Shown: positions 55,686-64,000 of the stretch, piece by piece
Layout: each line of letters opens with the position of its first letter
Position numbering within the stretch: position 1 is the stretch's first letter
Assembly (NCBI RefSeq): GCF_019393635.1
Contig: NC_057861.1
Coordinates: 726,384,232-726,448,231 of the forward strand
Length of the DNA stretch: 64,000 bases
Direction: 5' to 3'
From: Dromiciops gliroides
Lineage: Eukaryota > Chordata > Mammalia > Microbiotheria > Microbiotheriidae
Translations under genes and position numbers: made by a program
The notes under the pieces: generated by a model
Seen by the model: only the letters and a program-made list of their open reading frames with translations
What the model was told of the DNA's origin: nothing
Databases searched by the model: none

Positions 55686-56225
55686 CATTAATTTATCATG
55701 ATTCTTAATATTTGGCTTATTTTATTCAACTGTCCTTACTGGTTCCTTTAACCTCTTCCTATTTTAGAAAGTTTGATTTCTTTCAAAGCATTATTTCTAA
55801 CTTTGTTATGAAAGCTAAGTTTTATTAAGTACATTGCTAGTGTTCAGTTTTGAGTCCTTCACAGATTTCCATATTAAGTCTTTTGTCATTCCCAGAAAGA
55901 ACACTCTTACATGATCTTAAAGGGTTTTATCCAGGCCCTGTTTCATTAATCATGCCATCTGACTGATTTTTTCCCCTTCTCCACTCTTGGATCCATAAAA
56001 TCTATAAAATTTCCCATACTTACCATAAGTGTCCCACTTCTGTTCTGCTATTCGAATATTCTCATAAAGTCTTCAATTTGAACCTCCCTCTAAAAAGAGG
56101 CTCAATTCCATTCTACCCTGAAGGAGTAAAATAATGGAAAAGACAGGGAGGAAATGGGTAAAAATGAAATGGAACTCAATAATCTCATCTAAAACTATTT
56201 TAGAGGTTTTTTTTTTCTTGATTTA
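55686..56225. other. Intergenic, no gene seen
   Basis: No feature recognised. Confidence 0.45.
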
Positions 56226-56227
56226 TT

Positions 56228-56400
56228 AGAGCAGGTGGAATAGTAGATGGAATGCTGGACTCCAGGAACCAGACACTTAATAGTTGTATAAACTGGGCAA
56301 ATCACCCTCTCTTTTCCTGAGTTTACTCATATAAAATAAGATAGTGGATTCAACGACCTCTGAGGTCCTTTCCAATTCTAATGTATGATCTTATGGTTAA
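56228..56400 (+). repeat. Old tRNA-type SINE with CR1-like end
   Basis: 'agcaggtggaatagtagatg', 'ttgtataaactgggcaaatc', then 'gattcaacgacctctgaggt' and 'cctttccaattctaatgtat'. Confidence 0.6.
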
Positions 56401-57116
56401 CAAATAATTTGTTTAAATTCAACCACTCTTTAAAACTTACATTGGTGTAGTCACAATCTGTATACCACACTTAGTAAACCATATAGCTAGTATTCAATAA
56501 TAATGAATATGAAGCAGACTATTCTAAAGGAATGGTGAAAAGAGTTATACATGTTTTTTACATTCACATTGCATCCTTTCCTCAACAGTACTGGCAGTGA
56601 GGCTGGAAAACTAGACTCTTCCATAATTCCATCACTTGTCACTTTTTCCATTTATTCTCTGATGGAGTTCAATTTTAAACACTTTTTTTATAACTTGCAA
56701 GATTCCTTTTTTCCTTCCATGTTTAAAGCTGTATCTACAAGATGCTAAAACATTTGGAGAAAGAGTAAAATATTATGATACATACAAATATCCAACCAAC
56801 TGTTACACATTCAGTGACTGCACTTCCACTTTTAATATGAATATTTGATGATGAGAAACAGTCTTAGTGTGGCTTCTCCTGGAGAAGTCCTTAATTTGAT
56901 CATCCACAGCAGATATGAAAGGAGCAACAGGTGCTGACAGTTCTTTATCATAAATGTCTCAACCAAAAACTTCACTTAAAATGATAAGGTTTCTCATGCT
57001 TGCTCTCTGAAGTAGGTAGTGTAAATTTCACTAACTGCTTTTCAGATGAGAAAACTTCTTTTTTAATCAAGAAAAATGTTAATGAAATGAAAAATTAGCA
57101 TGCTCTCAGGGGAATT
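56401..57116. other. Intergenic, no gene seen
   Basis: AT-rich, apparently single-copy. Confidence 0.45.
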
Positions 57117-57125
57117 TCTGCTACA

Positions 57126-57131
<6 letters not shown>

Positions 57132-57167
<36 letters not shown>

Positions 57168-57302
57168 GTGAGGCAATTGGTGCTAAGTGACTTGCCCAGG
57201 GTTACACAGCCAGCGAGTGTTAAGTGTCTGAGGCTGGATCTGAACCCAGGTCCTTCTGAATCCAGGGTCAGCGCTCTAGCCACTGTGCCACCCAGCCACC
57301 CC
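57132..57302 (-). mobile_element. tRNA-derived SINE (WSINE1-like, subfamily A) with very long poly-T
   Basis: About 35 T bases, then 'ggtgaggcaattggtgctaa' to 'gccacccagccacccc'. Perfect 15-bp duplication TCTGCTACATCTTTT at 57117-57131 and 57303-57317. The very long A-tail on the opposite strand suggests a young insertion. It lies 1.3 kb upstream of the PROK2 promoter. Confidence 0.94.
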
Positions 57303-57317
57303 TCTGCTACATCTTTT

Positions 57318-58254
57318 AAAACATAATCTTTGTATTTTGGAATTTAAAAAGATTGAAAGAAAAAAGAAAACTAAGAAATTAACAAAGAAAAATTAGTGGA
57401 AATAGGCAGTGTGGAGAAAGCAATGGATTTGGAGTTGAAGGGCCTAAGTTCAAATTCAGATTCTGCCAACTGATAACTCTAATGCCTAGGACAAGTCATT
57501 TAACCAACTCATATCCACTTATGTCCTCAGCTGTAAAATGAGGGCTAGGTGACTTCTCATATTCCTTTTCATTCTGAAACTATTATCAAAAATCAATTTA
57601 TACCTGACTAACAATTCAGACAAGGAACAATAGACCAGACAAGGACAGATATTTAAGGTTAAAATAATATTGGGGTGAAAATCTCCCAACATACACATTT
57701 CAGGCCTCCTGCAAGTCATTTCTATATCTATGAACCTAGGAACCTGTCATTTGACTTCTCTGGGTCTGTTCTCATATCTAAAAGATGTGGGGAGGGACCT
57801 ATGTGCTATACAAGATCTTCTAGTTTCAAATCTATGACTGACATGAGGTCACGGGGGATGAATCTGGTAACAATGCCAATGTTACCAATATTTCTCTAAG
57901 TTCCCTCAGTGATAGTTAATTGCTTGGAGCTGAGGTGGGGAAAACCTAAATTGAGGGAAAAAATGCATACAAGTAACTCTCAAAGTGGAGGAAAAAAGCA
58001 GAGAAGAGAATCAGAAAACAGAGGAAAGGTGGAAGAAATGTCAGAAGACACAAGTCGAAAGGAAGGGGCAATAAGGAAAGAGAAGAGAAACAGATCTTCT
58101 CTGAGGGTCTTGAGATGTGTGTATGACCGGGTGAAAGGGAAGACTACAGCTCTTCTAAGTTTTATCGTGTGAAAATGGATGCTTGGAAGGTGAGGAAGAA
58201 AATCCTCTAGTGATGGTTTTCTCAGAAGCATCTAACGTCTCATCCCTGGAGCAT
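57318..58254. other. PROK2 upstream flank; one MIR-type SINE
   Basis: A MIR-type copy at about 57405-57575 ('tgtggagaaagcaatggatt', 'ggagttgaagggcctaagtt', 'ctcagctgtaaaatgagggc'). 57.6-58.25 kb is unrecognised and purine-rich around 57950-58100. I saw no CACGTG E-box between 57.5 and 59.0 kb. Confidence 0.5.
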
Positions 58255-58286
58255 GTGGGCAGGTCTGTTGTGTATAGTGTCTAGTC

Positions 58287-58510
58287 CTTGGACTGTGTGC
58301 ATGGAGGTGTGTGTGTGTGTGTGTGTGTGTGTTGCGCCTCATCCCTAGATTCCGTGTGTGCACCCATGACTGTGTACAGCCCCTCGTCCCTACACGCCTA
58401 TGTGTGTACATGTGAGTGTGTGCACCGCCCCTCGTCCCTAGACTACGTGTGTGTACGCCTGTGAGTGTGTCTGCAACCCTTGTCCCTGGACTCCGTGTGT
58501 GCGCGCGTGA
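58287..58510. repeat. Decayed GT-rich minisatellite upstream of PROK2
   Basis: About four to five imperfect units of roughly 45-50 bp, each opening 'cgtccctagactacgtgtgt' or a variant and continuing 'gtgtgtgc...gtgagtgtg..cccctcg'. The first unit contains (GT)n at 58302-58332. The array ends where the CpG-rich promoter begins. One unit carries TACGTG at 58444-58449, an E-box-like word. Confidence 0.75.
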
Positions 58511-58554
58511 GCCACGGCCTCTTTACGCGCGTCGCGGGCGGGAGGGCGCAGCAG

Positions 58555-58561
58555 TGACTCA
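58555..58561 (+). promoter_or_regulatory. AP-1/CRE-like site TGACTCA
   Basis: A perfect AP-1 consensus 31 bp upstream of the TATA-like box, the position expected of a proximal promoter element. Function is inferred from position only. Confidence 0.45.
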
Positions 58562-58591
58562 TGGTGGGGCTCGCGGAGCGGCCCCGGGCTC

Positions 58592-58598
58592 TTTATAA
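58592..58598 (+). promoter_or_regulatory. TATA-like box of PROK2
   Basis: TTTATAA in 'gctctttataacggctcggc', the only AT-rich word in a GC-rich setting. It would place transcription start at about 58622-58630, giving a 5' UTR of roughly 375 nt. That leader contains no ATG before the PROK2 start codon; the ATG at 58616 would lie just upstream of the start site. Confidence 0.6.
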
Positions 58599-59000
58599 CG
58601 GCTCGGCTCCGGAGGATGCTCCGGGGAGCCGCCCAGGCAGCTGGGCTCTCCTCTCCGCCTCTCGCCTTCACCGCGGGCGCTTCTAGTTGCCTCCTCTCTC
58701 AGCCCCTCCTTCCCCCAGTCCCTCGTCTCCCTCGCGCTTCAGACTCGCCCCAACGGTCCCGACGGTGCAGACGGTCCTGGGGCTCCCGTCTGCGCGCCCC
58801 TTCCCCTCCCGTCTGGGCGCCCGTCCCGCCCGTTCCCCGCCGGTGCAGCCGGTCCCCGCCACCTTGTGCGCCCGAAGTCCCCTGACCTGCCCCCTGCAGT
58901 GCCCAGTGCCCTCCCGCCCGCACTCCCGCCCGCTCCCAGCTTCCTCCGCCCGCTCCGCCTCGGTTCGGCTCGGCTCTTTGCCCGCTCCCCAGAGGGCGCC

Positions 59001-59108
59001 ATGAGGACCCCGCGCCGCGCCCCGTCCTCTCCACTGCTGCTGCTGCTCCTGCTGCTCGGGCTGCTGCTGCTCCTGCCGCCCTCGGGCGACACCGCTGTCA
59101 TCACTGGG
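59001..59108 (+). CDS. PROK2: Prokineticin 2, exon 1 (signal peptide and mature N-terminus)
   Basis: PROK2 is a small secreted cysteine-rich peptide that signals through the G-protein-coupled receptors PROKR1 and PROKR2. It acts in circadian output from the suprachiasmatic nucleus, in olfactory-bulb and GnRH-neuron development, and in angiogenesis and pain. This exon encodes 36 residues: MRTPRRAPSS, a leucine-rich hydrophobic core, PPSGD, then TAVITG. Signal cleavage is expected just before AVITG; the AVITGA N-terminus is invariant in the family and needed for receptor activation. The signal peptide is about 31 residues, a little longer than the 27 of human as I recall it. Start context GCCATGA with G at -3 is good. 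The exon ends in phase 0 at ..ACT GGG followed by GTAAG. Confidence 0.95.
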
Positions 59109-60689
59109 GTAAGAAGCGCCCGCCAGTCTACACCTGCCCCAGCCCCACCCTGCCCTGCTCCACCCCCTCCCAGAGGGAGCTGGTAGCACCCAGAACCCTG
59201 GGCTCGGCTTGGAGGGTCGGAGGGAAAGCAGGCAGTGTCCGTCGGTCAAATTCAATTGCGAAAGGAAAGTTGTCTCTTGGCCCGTGGTTCCCGTAGCCGT
59301 CTGGGTGTCCGCGGCTGCCAGGGCTGGGGCCGGGAGAGTCGTGGCAGTTTGGGGGCGCGAGGCTTCAATAGGACCGGGGTGGGGCAAGAGCAAGGGAGAG
59401 GTCTGCGCCCCTGTCTTGGGTTCTGACACTGCGCGGGGTCCCTCCAAGAGGGACCTAGTGCGTCCTCGAGCTTGGCTCCTGCAGATGTCTGACTCCCAGA
59501 GCAGGGAAGCGACACCTTTCCTCTTGCCCCCAGAGTTTGCCAACCTCTCGCTCGATTTTGGTGTCCCTGGTTTTCCTTCCCATTTCCCCCATTATTTTTG
59601 CTCCTTATCCATATCCCCTGTTCCCAAATAAAAATGCAGAGGTCCGCTCTCCAACCTGAGTATGAGTAGCAGCAGAATCGGGGCTGAGCGAAACGGGATG
59701 GAGGGACTTTGTTCTGTTCTCATTGTGCAGTTTTTAAATGCATTTGTGTACATTTCTTTGCGGATACCGCTCTTCTTTTTGAGGTTAGCTTTGAAAATGT
59801 TTTCCACTGCCGAGTCTTGATAAATTAACGTGAAAACAAGAGACTACGGTCCCTAACTCTTGGGTTTCTTTTCTTTCTGGTGGTTTTGCTTAACTGATTT
59901 TTAAATATCTTTATTCTGAATTTCACAAGCACCGAATAAAAGGAGTATTTCCATATACAAAACAGAGCAGATAATGAGAACTGTACGTGAAACCGCAAAT
60001 CTCTATTCCATTACTTAGTTCTTCAGGGAAATTATGGAGTGATGTTTTCTTCTTCCCTTCCCTCCCCCCCCCCCAAACAAAACAAAACACATAAATATTG
60101 TTTAAACTTAGAAAAGATGACCAGAAGTCCTCGCTTTTTTTCTTGAAAAACCGGGGTAACTTTTTTCTCTTATGTTGTGTTAAACATTTTGTCTTCACTA
60201 GAAAAAAATTAAGTAACAAAATACCATTACCAAGTTTAAGTTTTTGTACAGTTCATTTTCCATTTGGAAAACCATAATTCTCAAAATTTTAATCTCAGTC
60301 ATAAATTGTTTTATACACTAGTTAAAATACTCAAATAATTAAAATTGTTCATTTCACTAATTAGAAGAGTTTGTGTTTTTAAAAACGGAGAACAACGGGA
60401 GCATAATATGTACCTCGAAAATAAGATGCTTGTATATCAGAATGATTTAAAATTTTTTTCCAATGCTTCTGTATTTACAATAATTCAAAAAGAAGACCCT
60501 CTACAGTAATTACTTCTTTGCTAATAAAAACATGCCCCTGACTCCCCTTTAGTCAGAAAATTACTGTCAATAAGTTACTTAAGTTTATGAAGTTTTGGAT
60601 CTTGAGGGGAAGGGTGTTGCTACTTAATTTTAACTTTCTCACAGAAACTTTTTAAAGTTTGAGCCTAAGATACTGTTGCAATATCAGTA

Positions 60690-60728
60690 GATACAAAGTG
60701 TCCCAGAAGTCTTTGTGCAGTTTTAAGC
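60690..60728 (+). mobile_element. Possible mariner-type terminal inverted repeat remnant
   Basis: 'caaagtgtcccagaagtctt' followed by 'tgtgcagttttaagctt' resembles the end of a mariner-type element ('gtgtcccaaaagtcttagtg', recalled). It lies directly after TA. No opposite end is visible within several hundred bases. Confidence 0.4.
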
Positions 60729-61969
60729 TTGGATTTCTGTGGCATTCTGTTTATTCCAACCTCCTCACACTTTGTCATTTGAAAGAATGTTAGTAGGTTA
60801 AGAACAAAAGACATTAGAGAATATAAGAATCAGCATATAAGAATATATATAAATATGCTTTCCATGAAGCAGAACATTATCATTTTAATAAGTAAAAAAT
60901 ACTTTCATAAGTTATTATACATTTTAGAGAAACCTTATTTTCCTGTATTTTTTTAAAATTAATTTTGTGTTACTGATTAGCAAAGGAGAATTTATATTTT
61001 TGTTTTCCTGATAGAAAAATCTGAATGAAAACTGGAAAAGTTGGTCAATTACCTGGCAATGTTGTCTTGAAGTGTCAGACATCCAAATTGTCAGTGGTGG
61101 GTTGGTTTTTTATTTGTATTTTTGTTTGGTTTTTTTTTTGTCTTTATTTGAATTTTGTTTGTTCTGTGACAAAGCCAATAAAGTTTCAGGGATAAAGATT
61201 TAGCACATGTTTAAACACAAAAATTACAGTACTTGCTGTTAAATATTTTTATTTTACATAGACATAATTAGAAAGTGATGGATCTATTCATACAGATTTA
61301 AGTAATTATTGTATGAAAATGAATTTCTGAAAAAATAAAACCTGTACATGTATGATATCAAACATACAGATGAAAAGTTAAATATTTGTGAAATGTTTGG
61401 ATAATTTTTCTTCATAACTCCAAACACAGGGATAATCGACATAAAAAAGGCTTCCATTTTCTCATATCTGTTTGGTTTTAGACAGACATCATAACCACTA
61501 GAACTTAAAAGTTGGTCACTTTGAAGAACAAATCATTGTAGCATTACAATAAGTTTGCCTTTACTTTGAGAAATATGGCTACTATATAGGCTGAGAAATT
61601 TGAAGAACAACATTAGCCATTTCAGGTAAAACACATGTTATGATTTAAAATAAATTAGAGACTTAGCTGTTATCTCAGTCATGTTGAGGTATAATATAGG
61701 ATGAACTCATAATTTGAGGTCTATTACACATGTGAAAATGTATTGTACATCTTTCATATTTTCTATTTTTAAAGTGAATTTTCTAACATACTTTTATTAA
61801 TTATATTTTCATATTTAATGGATGTATTGATATCCTTCATGTCATTTTTGTTGTATCTTAATTTAATTTTGTGTTAAGATTTAATTTTTATATTAGGATG
61901 ATGCAACTGTAGGAAACAGTATTTAGGATTCCATGTCAGAATCAATTACCTTTAGTTATCTGATTCTTT

Positions 61970-62123
61970 TAAAAAAAAATTTTTTTTGGTGAGACAATTG
62001 GGGTTAAGTGACTTGCCCAAGGTCACACAGCTAGTAAGTGTTAAGTGTCTGAGGCCAGATTTGAACTCAGGTCCTCCTGACTCCAGGGCCAGCACTCTAT
62101 CCATTGTGCCACCTAGCTGCCAC
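61970..62123 (-). mobile_element. tRNA-derived SINE (WSINE1-like, subfamily A) in PROK2 intron 1
   Basis: T-run then 'ggtgagacaattggggttaa' to 'tgccacctagctgcca'. Duplication TATCTGATTCTTT at 61957-61969 and 62124-62136. Antisense to PROK2, so its A-tail does not provide a sense poly(A) signal. Confidence 0.94.
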
Positions 62124-62779
62124 TATCTGATTCTTTAGATAAGGTAGGATGAAAGCACCTATTGGTTTTACCATCTTATATAGCTCCTAATTGAATGATT
62201 GTGGTAACATATAAATAAAGATATTCTTCCAAACCAAAATCTTCCTTCTTAAAACTTAATACTTACAAACCTGGAGCAGTAATTGTTTCTAATTAATAAG
62301 AGTCTTGTTATGATCATACCAGCTTCTATAAAGGTTATATTATATAGAGAAATTGTAAATGTGAAAGAACTAAGATAATTGCATAAGAAAAATCAAGGGG
62401 CAGAAACTAATTTGGGAAAAAATGAGCACTTTTAAAGTTCATGTTGGTGAATTTCTGCATGTCTAGCTTTCTACACTACTTTTATAGACTTTAAAAATCC
62501 TTTAAAACTCAGCCCTAAGATATTCTGCAGTTAATAGTCATAAAATCTTGTTATTCAATTTATAGTTCATAATGGCCTTGTATGGTGTAAGAATAATACA
62601 TATGGTAGTTCTTCAGTTCATGGGCAAATCAACCATAAAATGCTAGAAATAGAGAGCTGATTTTACATCTTACATTTGAGATGTTAATAAACAGGGACAG
62701 TGTTTAGCTCTTTTTGAAATAGTGTATCTAATTGAATACACACACATATGAACATGTAACTATATATTCATAGCATTAT

Positions 62780-62990
62780 TATAGCACATAAAGGTTTGCA
62801 ATGCACTTTATATAGATTATCTTGTTTGATCCTCAGCAGAACCCTGTGAGATGGGTGCCATGATTATCCCCATTTTATAGTTGGGGGAAACTGAGGCTGA
62901 TAGAGATTAGGGACTTGCCCAGGGTCACCTAGCCACATATCAGAGGCAGGATTTGAATTTCCATCTGTCTGACTCTCAAGAGTTATCACA
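62780..62990 (-). repeat. MIR/THER-type SINE in PROK2 intron 1
   Basis: 'catagcattattatagcaca', 'tgatcctcagcagaaccctg', 'ccccattttatagttggggg', 'gggacttgcccagggtcacc' and 'ggatttgaatttccatctgt' in inverted order. Confidence 0.82.
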
Positions 62991-63125
62991 AATCAAGAAA
63001 CATTTGTTAAGCATTCCCAAAGTGCCCGTCTCTGTGCTGGTCATATCATTTGATCACATTTCTAGATTTTCTTAAAGAGTGGAATGTCCTTTTCCTAATT
63101 GATTCCATTTATTTCTGACTTTCAG

Positions 63126-63251
63126 GCTTGTGACAAGGACCCCCAATGTGGGGGTGGCATGTGCTGTGCTGTTAGTATTTGGATCAGAAGCCTCCGGATG
63201 TGTACACCGATGGGCAACATGGGAGACAGCTGCCATCCATTGACTCGGAAA
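63126..63251 (+). CDS. PROK2: Prokineticin 2, exon 2 (cysteine-rich core)
   Basis: 42 residues: [20 protein letters not shown] followed by [20 protein letters not shown] and RK. The six cysteines keep the C-x5-C-x4-CC-x11-C-x11-C spacing that starts the colipase-like prokineticin fold; the remaining four lie in the next exon. Compared with human PROK2 (recalled) the changes are mild: S to P after DKD, VKSIRI to IRSLRM, GKL to GNM. With exon 1 it rebuilds AVITGACDKD in frame. The exon ends in phase 0 at CGG AAA, donor GTTAGT. In mammals this junction is where the optional 21-residue basic exon of the long isoform (PROK2L) enters. Confidence 0.96.
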
Positions 63252-64000
63252 GTTAGTATTTCACTACCATCATTCTTATATGTTGGTATAATTGATGGGG
63301 GGAATGAATAGTGGCATAAGATATGAAGGCATGAGTAATATGGCTCACAAATGGAGCTTGGAGAACAACATTGGAAATTTGACATTTTGGGCCATTCTAT
63401 TCATGTTTCAGTTCAGACATGGAAGTAAAGATAGGGTAGACAATGTACCCTTTGGGAGAAGGGCTTCATTGGGATTCTGATTAAGCTAAAGCCACAAATT
63501 TCATAGTATGGGGGAAGGGGACAAAATAAAATAGAAATCTGTTTTTGCTGTATGTGAAATCACCCTAACATTATACAGGGGAAAATTTATTTTAGGTATA
63601 CAATCCATAATATTATACCTTAATGTATGCCTCTTTAGAAAACTAGGTATGTCTAAATACTGAAAAATCTTCATGTCATTCTTATTCATAGTGCACAGAA
63701 AAATGTGCTCTTATTTTTCTAGGTTGACACAAATATTTATTGTTTCACTCAGTTTTAAAAACAATTTATTTTTTATTTTAATTTCGATTAATGATTTATT
63801 TATTCTACCATTTTATGTAATTTATCAATGATACATTTTGATTTTACACCATAATCATTTCCCAGTGATGGAAAGTAATATATTAGCATTCCCTTTTTAC
63901 TTGCCTTGTAACAGAAAGGCAGTTAAACAGCCATATCTAACCTCATATGCAAATCTGTAATCTCTCATCTCTATGGAGAGGAAATAAGTATATTTCATCT
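63252..64000 (+). other. PROK2: PROK2 intron 2 (start)
   Basis: AT-rich intronic sequence without a recognisable further exon. I looked for the basic alternative exon and for VPFFGRR and found neither, so both should lie to the right of this window. Confidence 0.8.

Larger units (their letters stand above)
58495..59200. promoter_or_regulatory. PROK2: CpG-island promoter region of PROK2
   Basis: Base composition changes sharply to GC- and CpG-rich near 58500 and falls off after about 59200-59500. The region holds a TGACTCA site, a TATA-like box, the presumed 5' UTR and coding exon 1. Long open frames on both strands here (up to 286 codons on the minus strand) come from the high GC content. 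Confidence 0.85.
59109..63125 (+). other. PROK2: PROK2 intron 1
   Basis: Donor GGG|GTAAG and acceptor 'ttatttctgactttcag'|GC; phase 0, 4,017 bp. The first 400 bases are still GC-rich. 59.6-60.6 kb and 60.8-61.9 kb are AT-rich and look single-copy. Inserted elements are a mariner-like terminal piece near 60.69 kb, a SINE at 61.97-62.12 kb (antisense) and an inverted MIR at 62.78-62.99 kb. A C-run lies at 60066-60075. Confidence 0.93.
58625..64000 (+). other. PROK2: PROK2 gene, 5' part (exon 1, intron 1, exon 2, start of intron 2)
   Basis: Gene model: presumed 5' UTR about 58625-59000, coding exon 1 59001-59108, intron 1 59109-63125 (GT...AG), coding exon 2 63126-63251, intron 2 from 63252 to beyond the window. 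In human PROK2 the next segments are an optional 21-residue basic exon and the exon encoding VPFFGRRMHHTC and the C-terminus; neither is seen here. Intron 1 contains a SINE in antisense and a MIR. In human the upstream side of PROK2 is gene-poor, which fits the gene-free 58 kb here. Confidence 0.9.

Noticed and set aside
58616-58885. Possible upstream ORF (MLRGAAQ...) in the PROK2 leader
   Set aside because: Its ATG lies only about 18 bases after the TATA-like box, so transcription should start downstream of it.
58683-59543. 286-codon open frame on the minus strand
   Set aside because: It lies antisense across the CpG island, has low-complexity R/G/E/Q-rich text and no recognisable domain. 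High GC content removes stop codons by chance.
63366-63400. 'aacaacattggaaat' in intron 2 as the optional PROK2 exon, whose human form starts NNFGNG
   Set aside because: Only the first few residues agree (NNIGN). The following sequence is not basic and shows no donor at the expected length.

Overview
This window looks like nuclear DNA of a marsupial, probably an Australidelphian. The main evidence is at least 23 copies of a tRNA-derived SINE (head 'ggggcagctaggtggcgcag', then 'ctagctgtgtgaccctgggc') that matches, as I recall it, the WSINE1 / Monodelphis SINE1 group. The same DNA carries BovB-like and RTE-like LINEs, marsupial-type L1 3' ends, L3/CR1 relics and MIR/L2 tails, a mixture known from marsupial genomes. 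The species cannot be fixed from sequence alone.

The only host protein-coding gene I can support is the 5' half of PROK2 (prokineticin 2), on the + strand at the right end. A CpG-rich promoter and 5' UTR lie at about 58.5-59.0 kb. Exon 1 (59001-59108) encodes a leucine-rich signal peptide and the mature N-terminus AVITG. A 4,017-bp intron follows, then exon 2 (63126-63251), which encodes the cysteine-rich segment ACDKD...LTRK. The remaining exon(s) lie beyond the right edge. The promoter has a TATA-like box, a TGACTCA site, a 5' leader without ATG and, just upstream, a decayed GT-rich minisatellite.

The first 58 kb is an intergenic desert built almost wholly of layered retroelements. In order: 1-9 kb holds SINEs, a hAT-like MITE, a U6 pseudogene fused to an RTE-type tail, a long ancient repeat, and an L1 end with a fold-back. 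9-20 kb holds MIR/L2 pieces, a pair of diverged direct repeats, a minus-strand LTR fossil, an L3/CR1 element carrying a SINE and a BovB fragment, and a minus-strand L1. 20-27 kb holds MIR/L2, a second MITE copy and two L1 3' ends. 27.6-32.8 kb is one battered L1 that still shows ORF1, ORF2 and 3' UTR parts, with five SINE copies inserted. 32.8-35.3 kb is an L3/CR1 element split by a second L1 segment. 37-41 kb is mostly single-copy DNA with a minus-strand RTE relic. 41-47 kb holds an LTR fossil, a tetranucleotide microsatellite, another RTE and a mosaic of the ancient repeat. 47-57 kb holds MIRs, a BovB fragment, a long imperfect palindrome and nested SINEs.

I found no CRISPR array, operon, intact transposon gene or clearly new biological system. 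The most unusual items are the U6-RTE chimera, the two BovB fragments cut at nearly the same 5' point, the two complementary L1 pieces, the SINE doublet inside one target-site duplication, the direct-repeat pair, the palindrome at 51.0 kb and the repeat array beside the PROK2 promoter.
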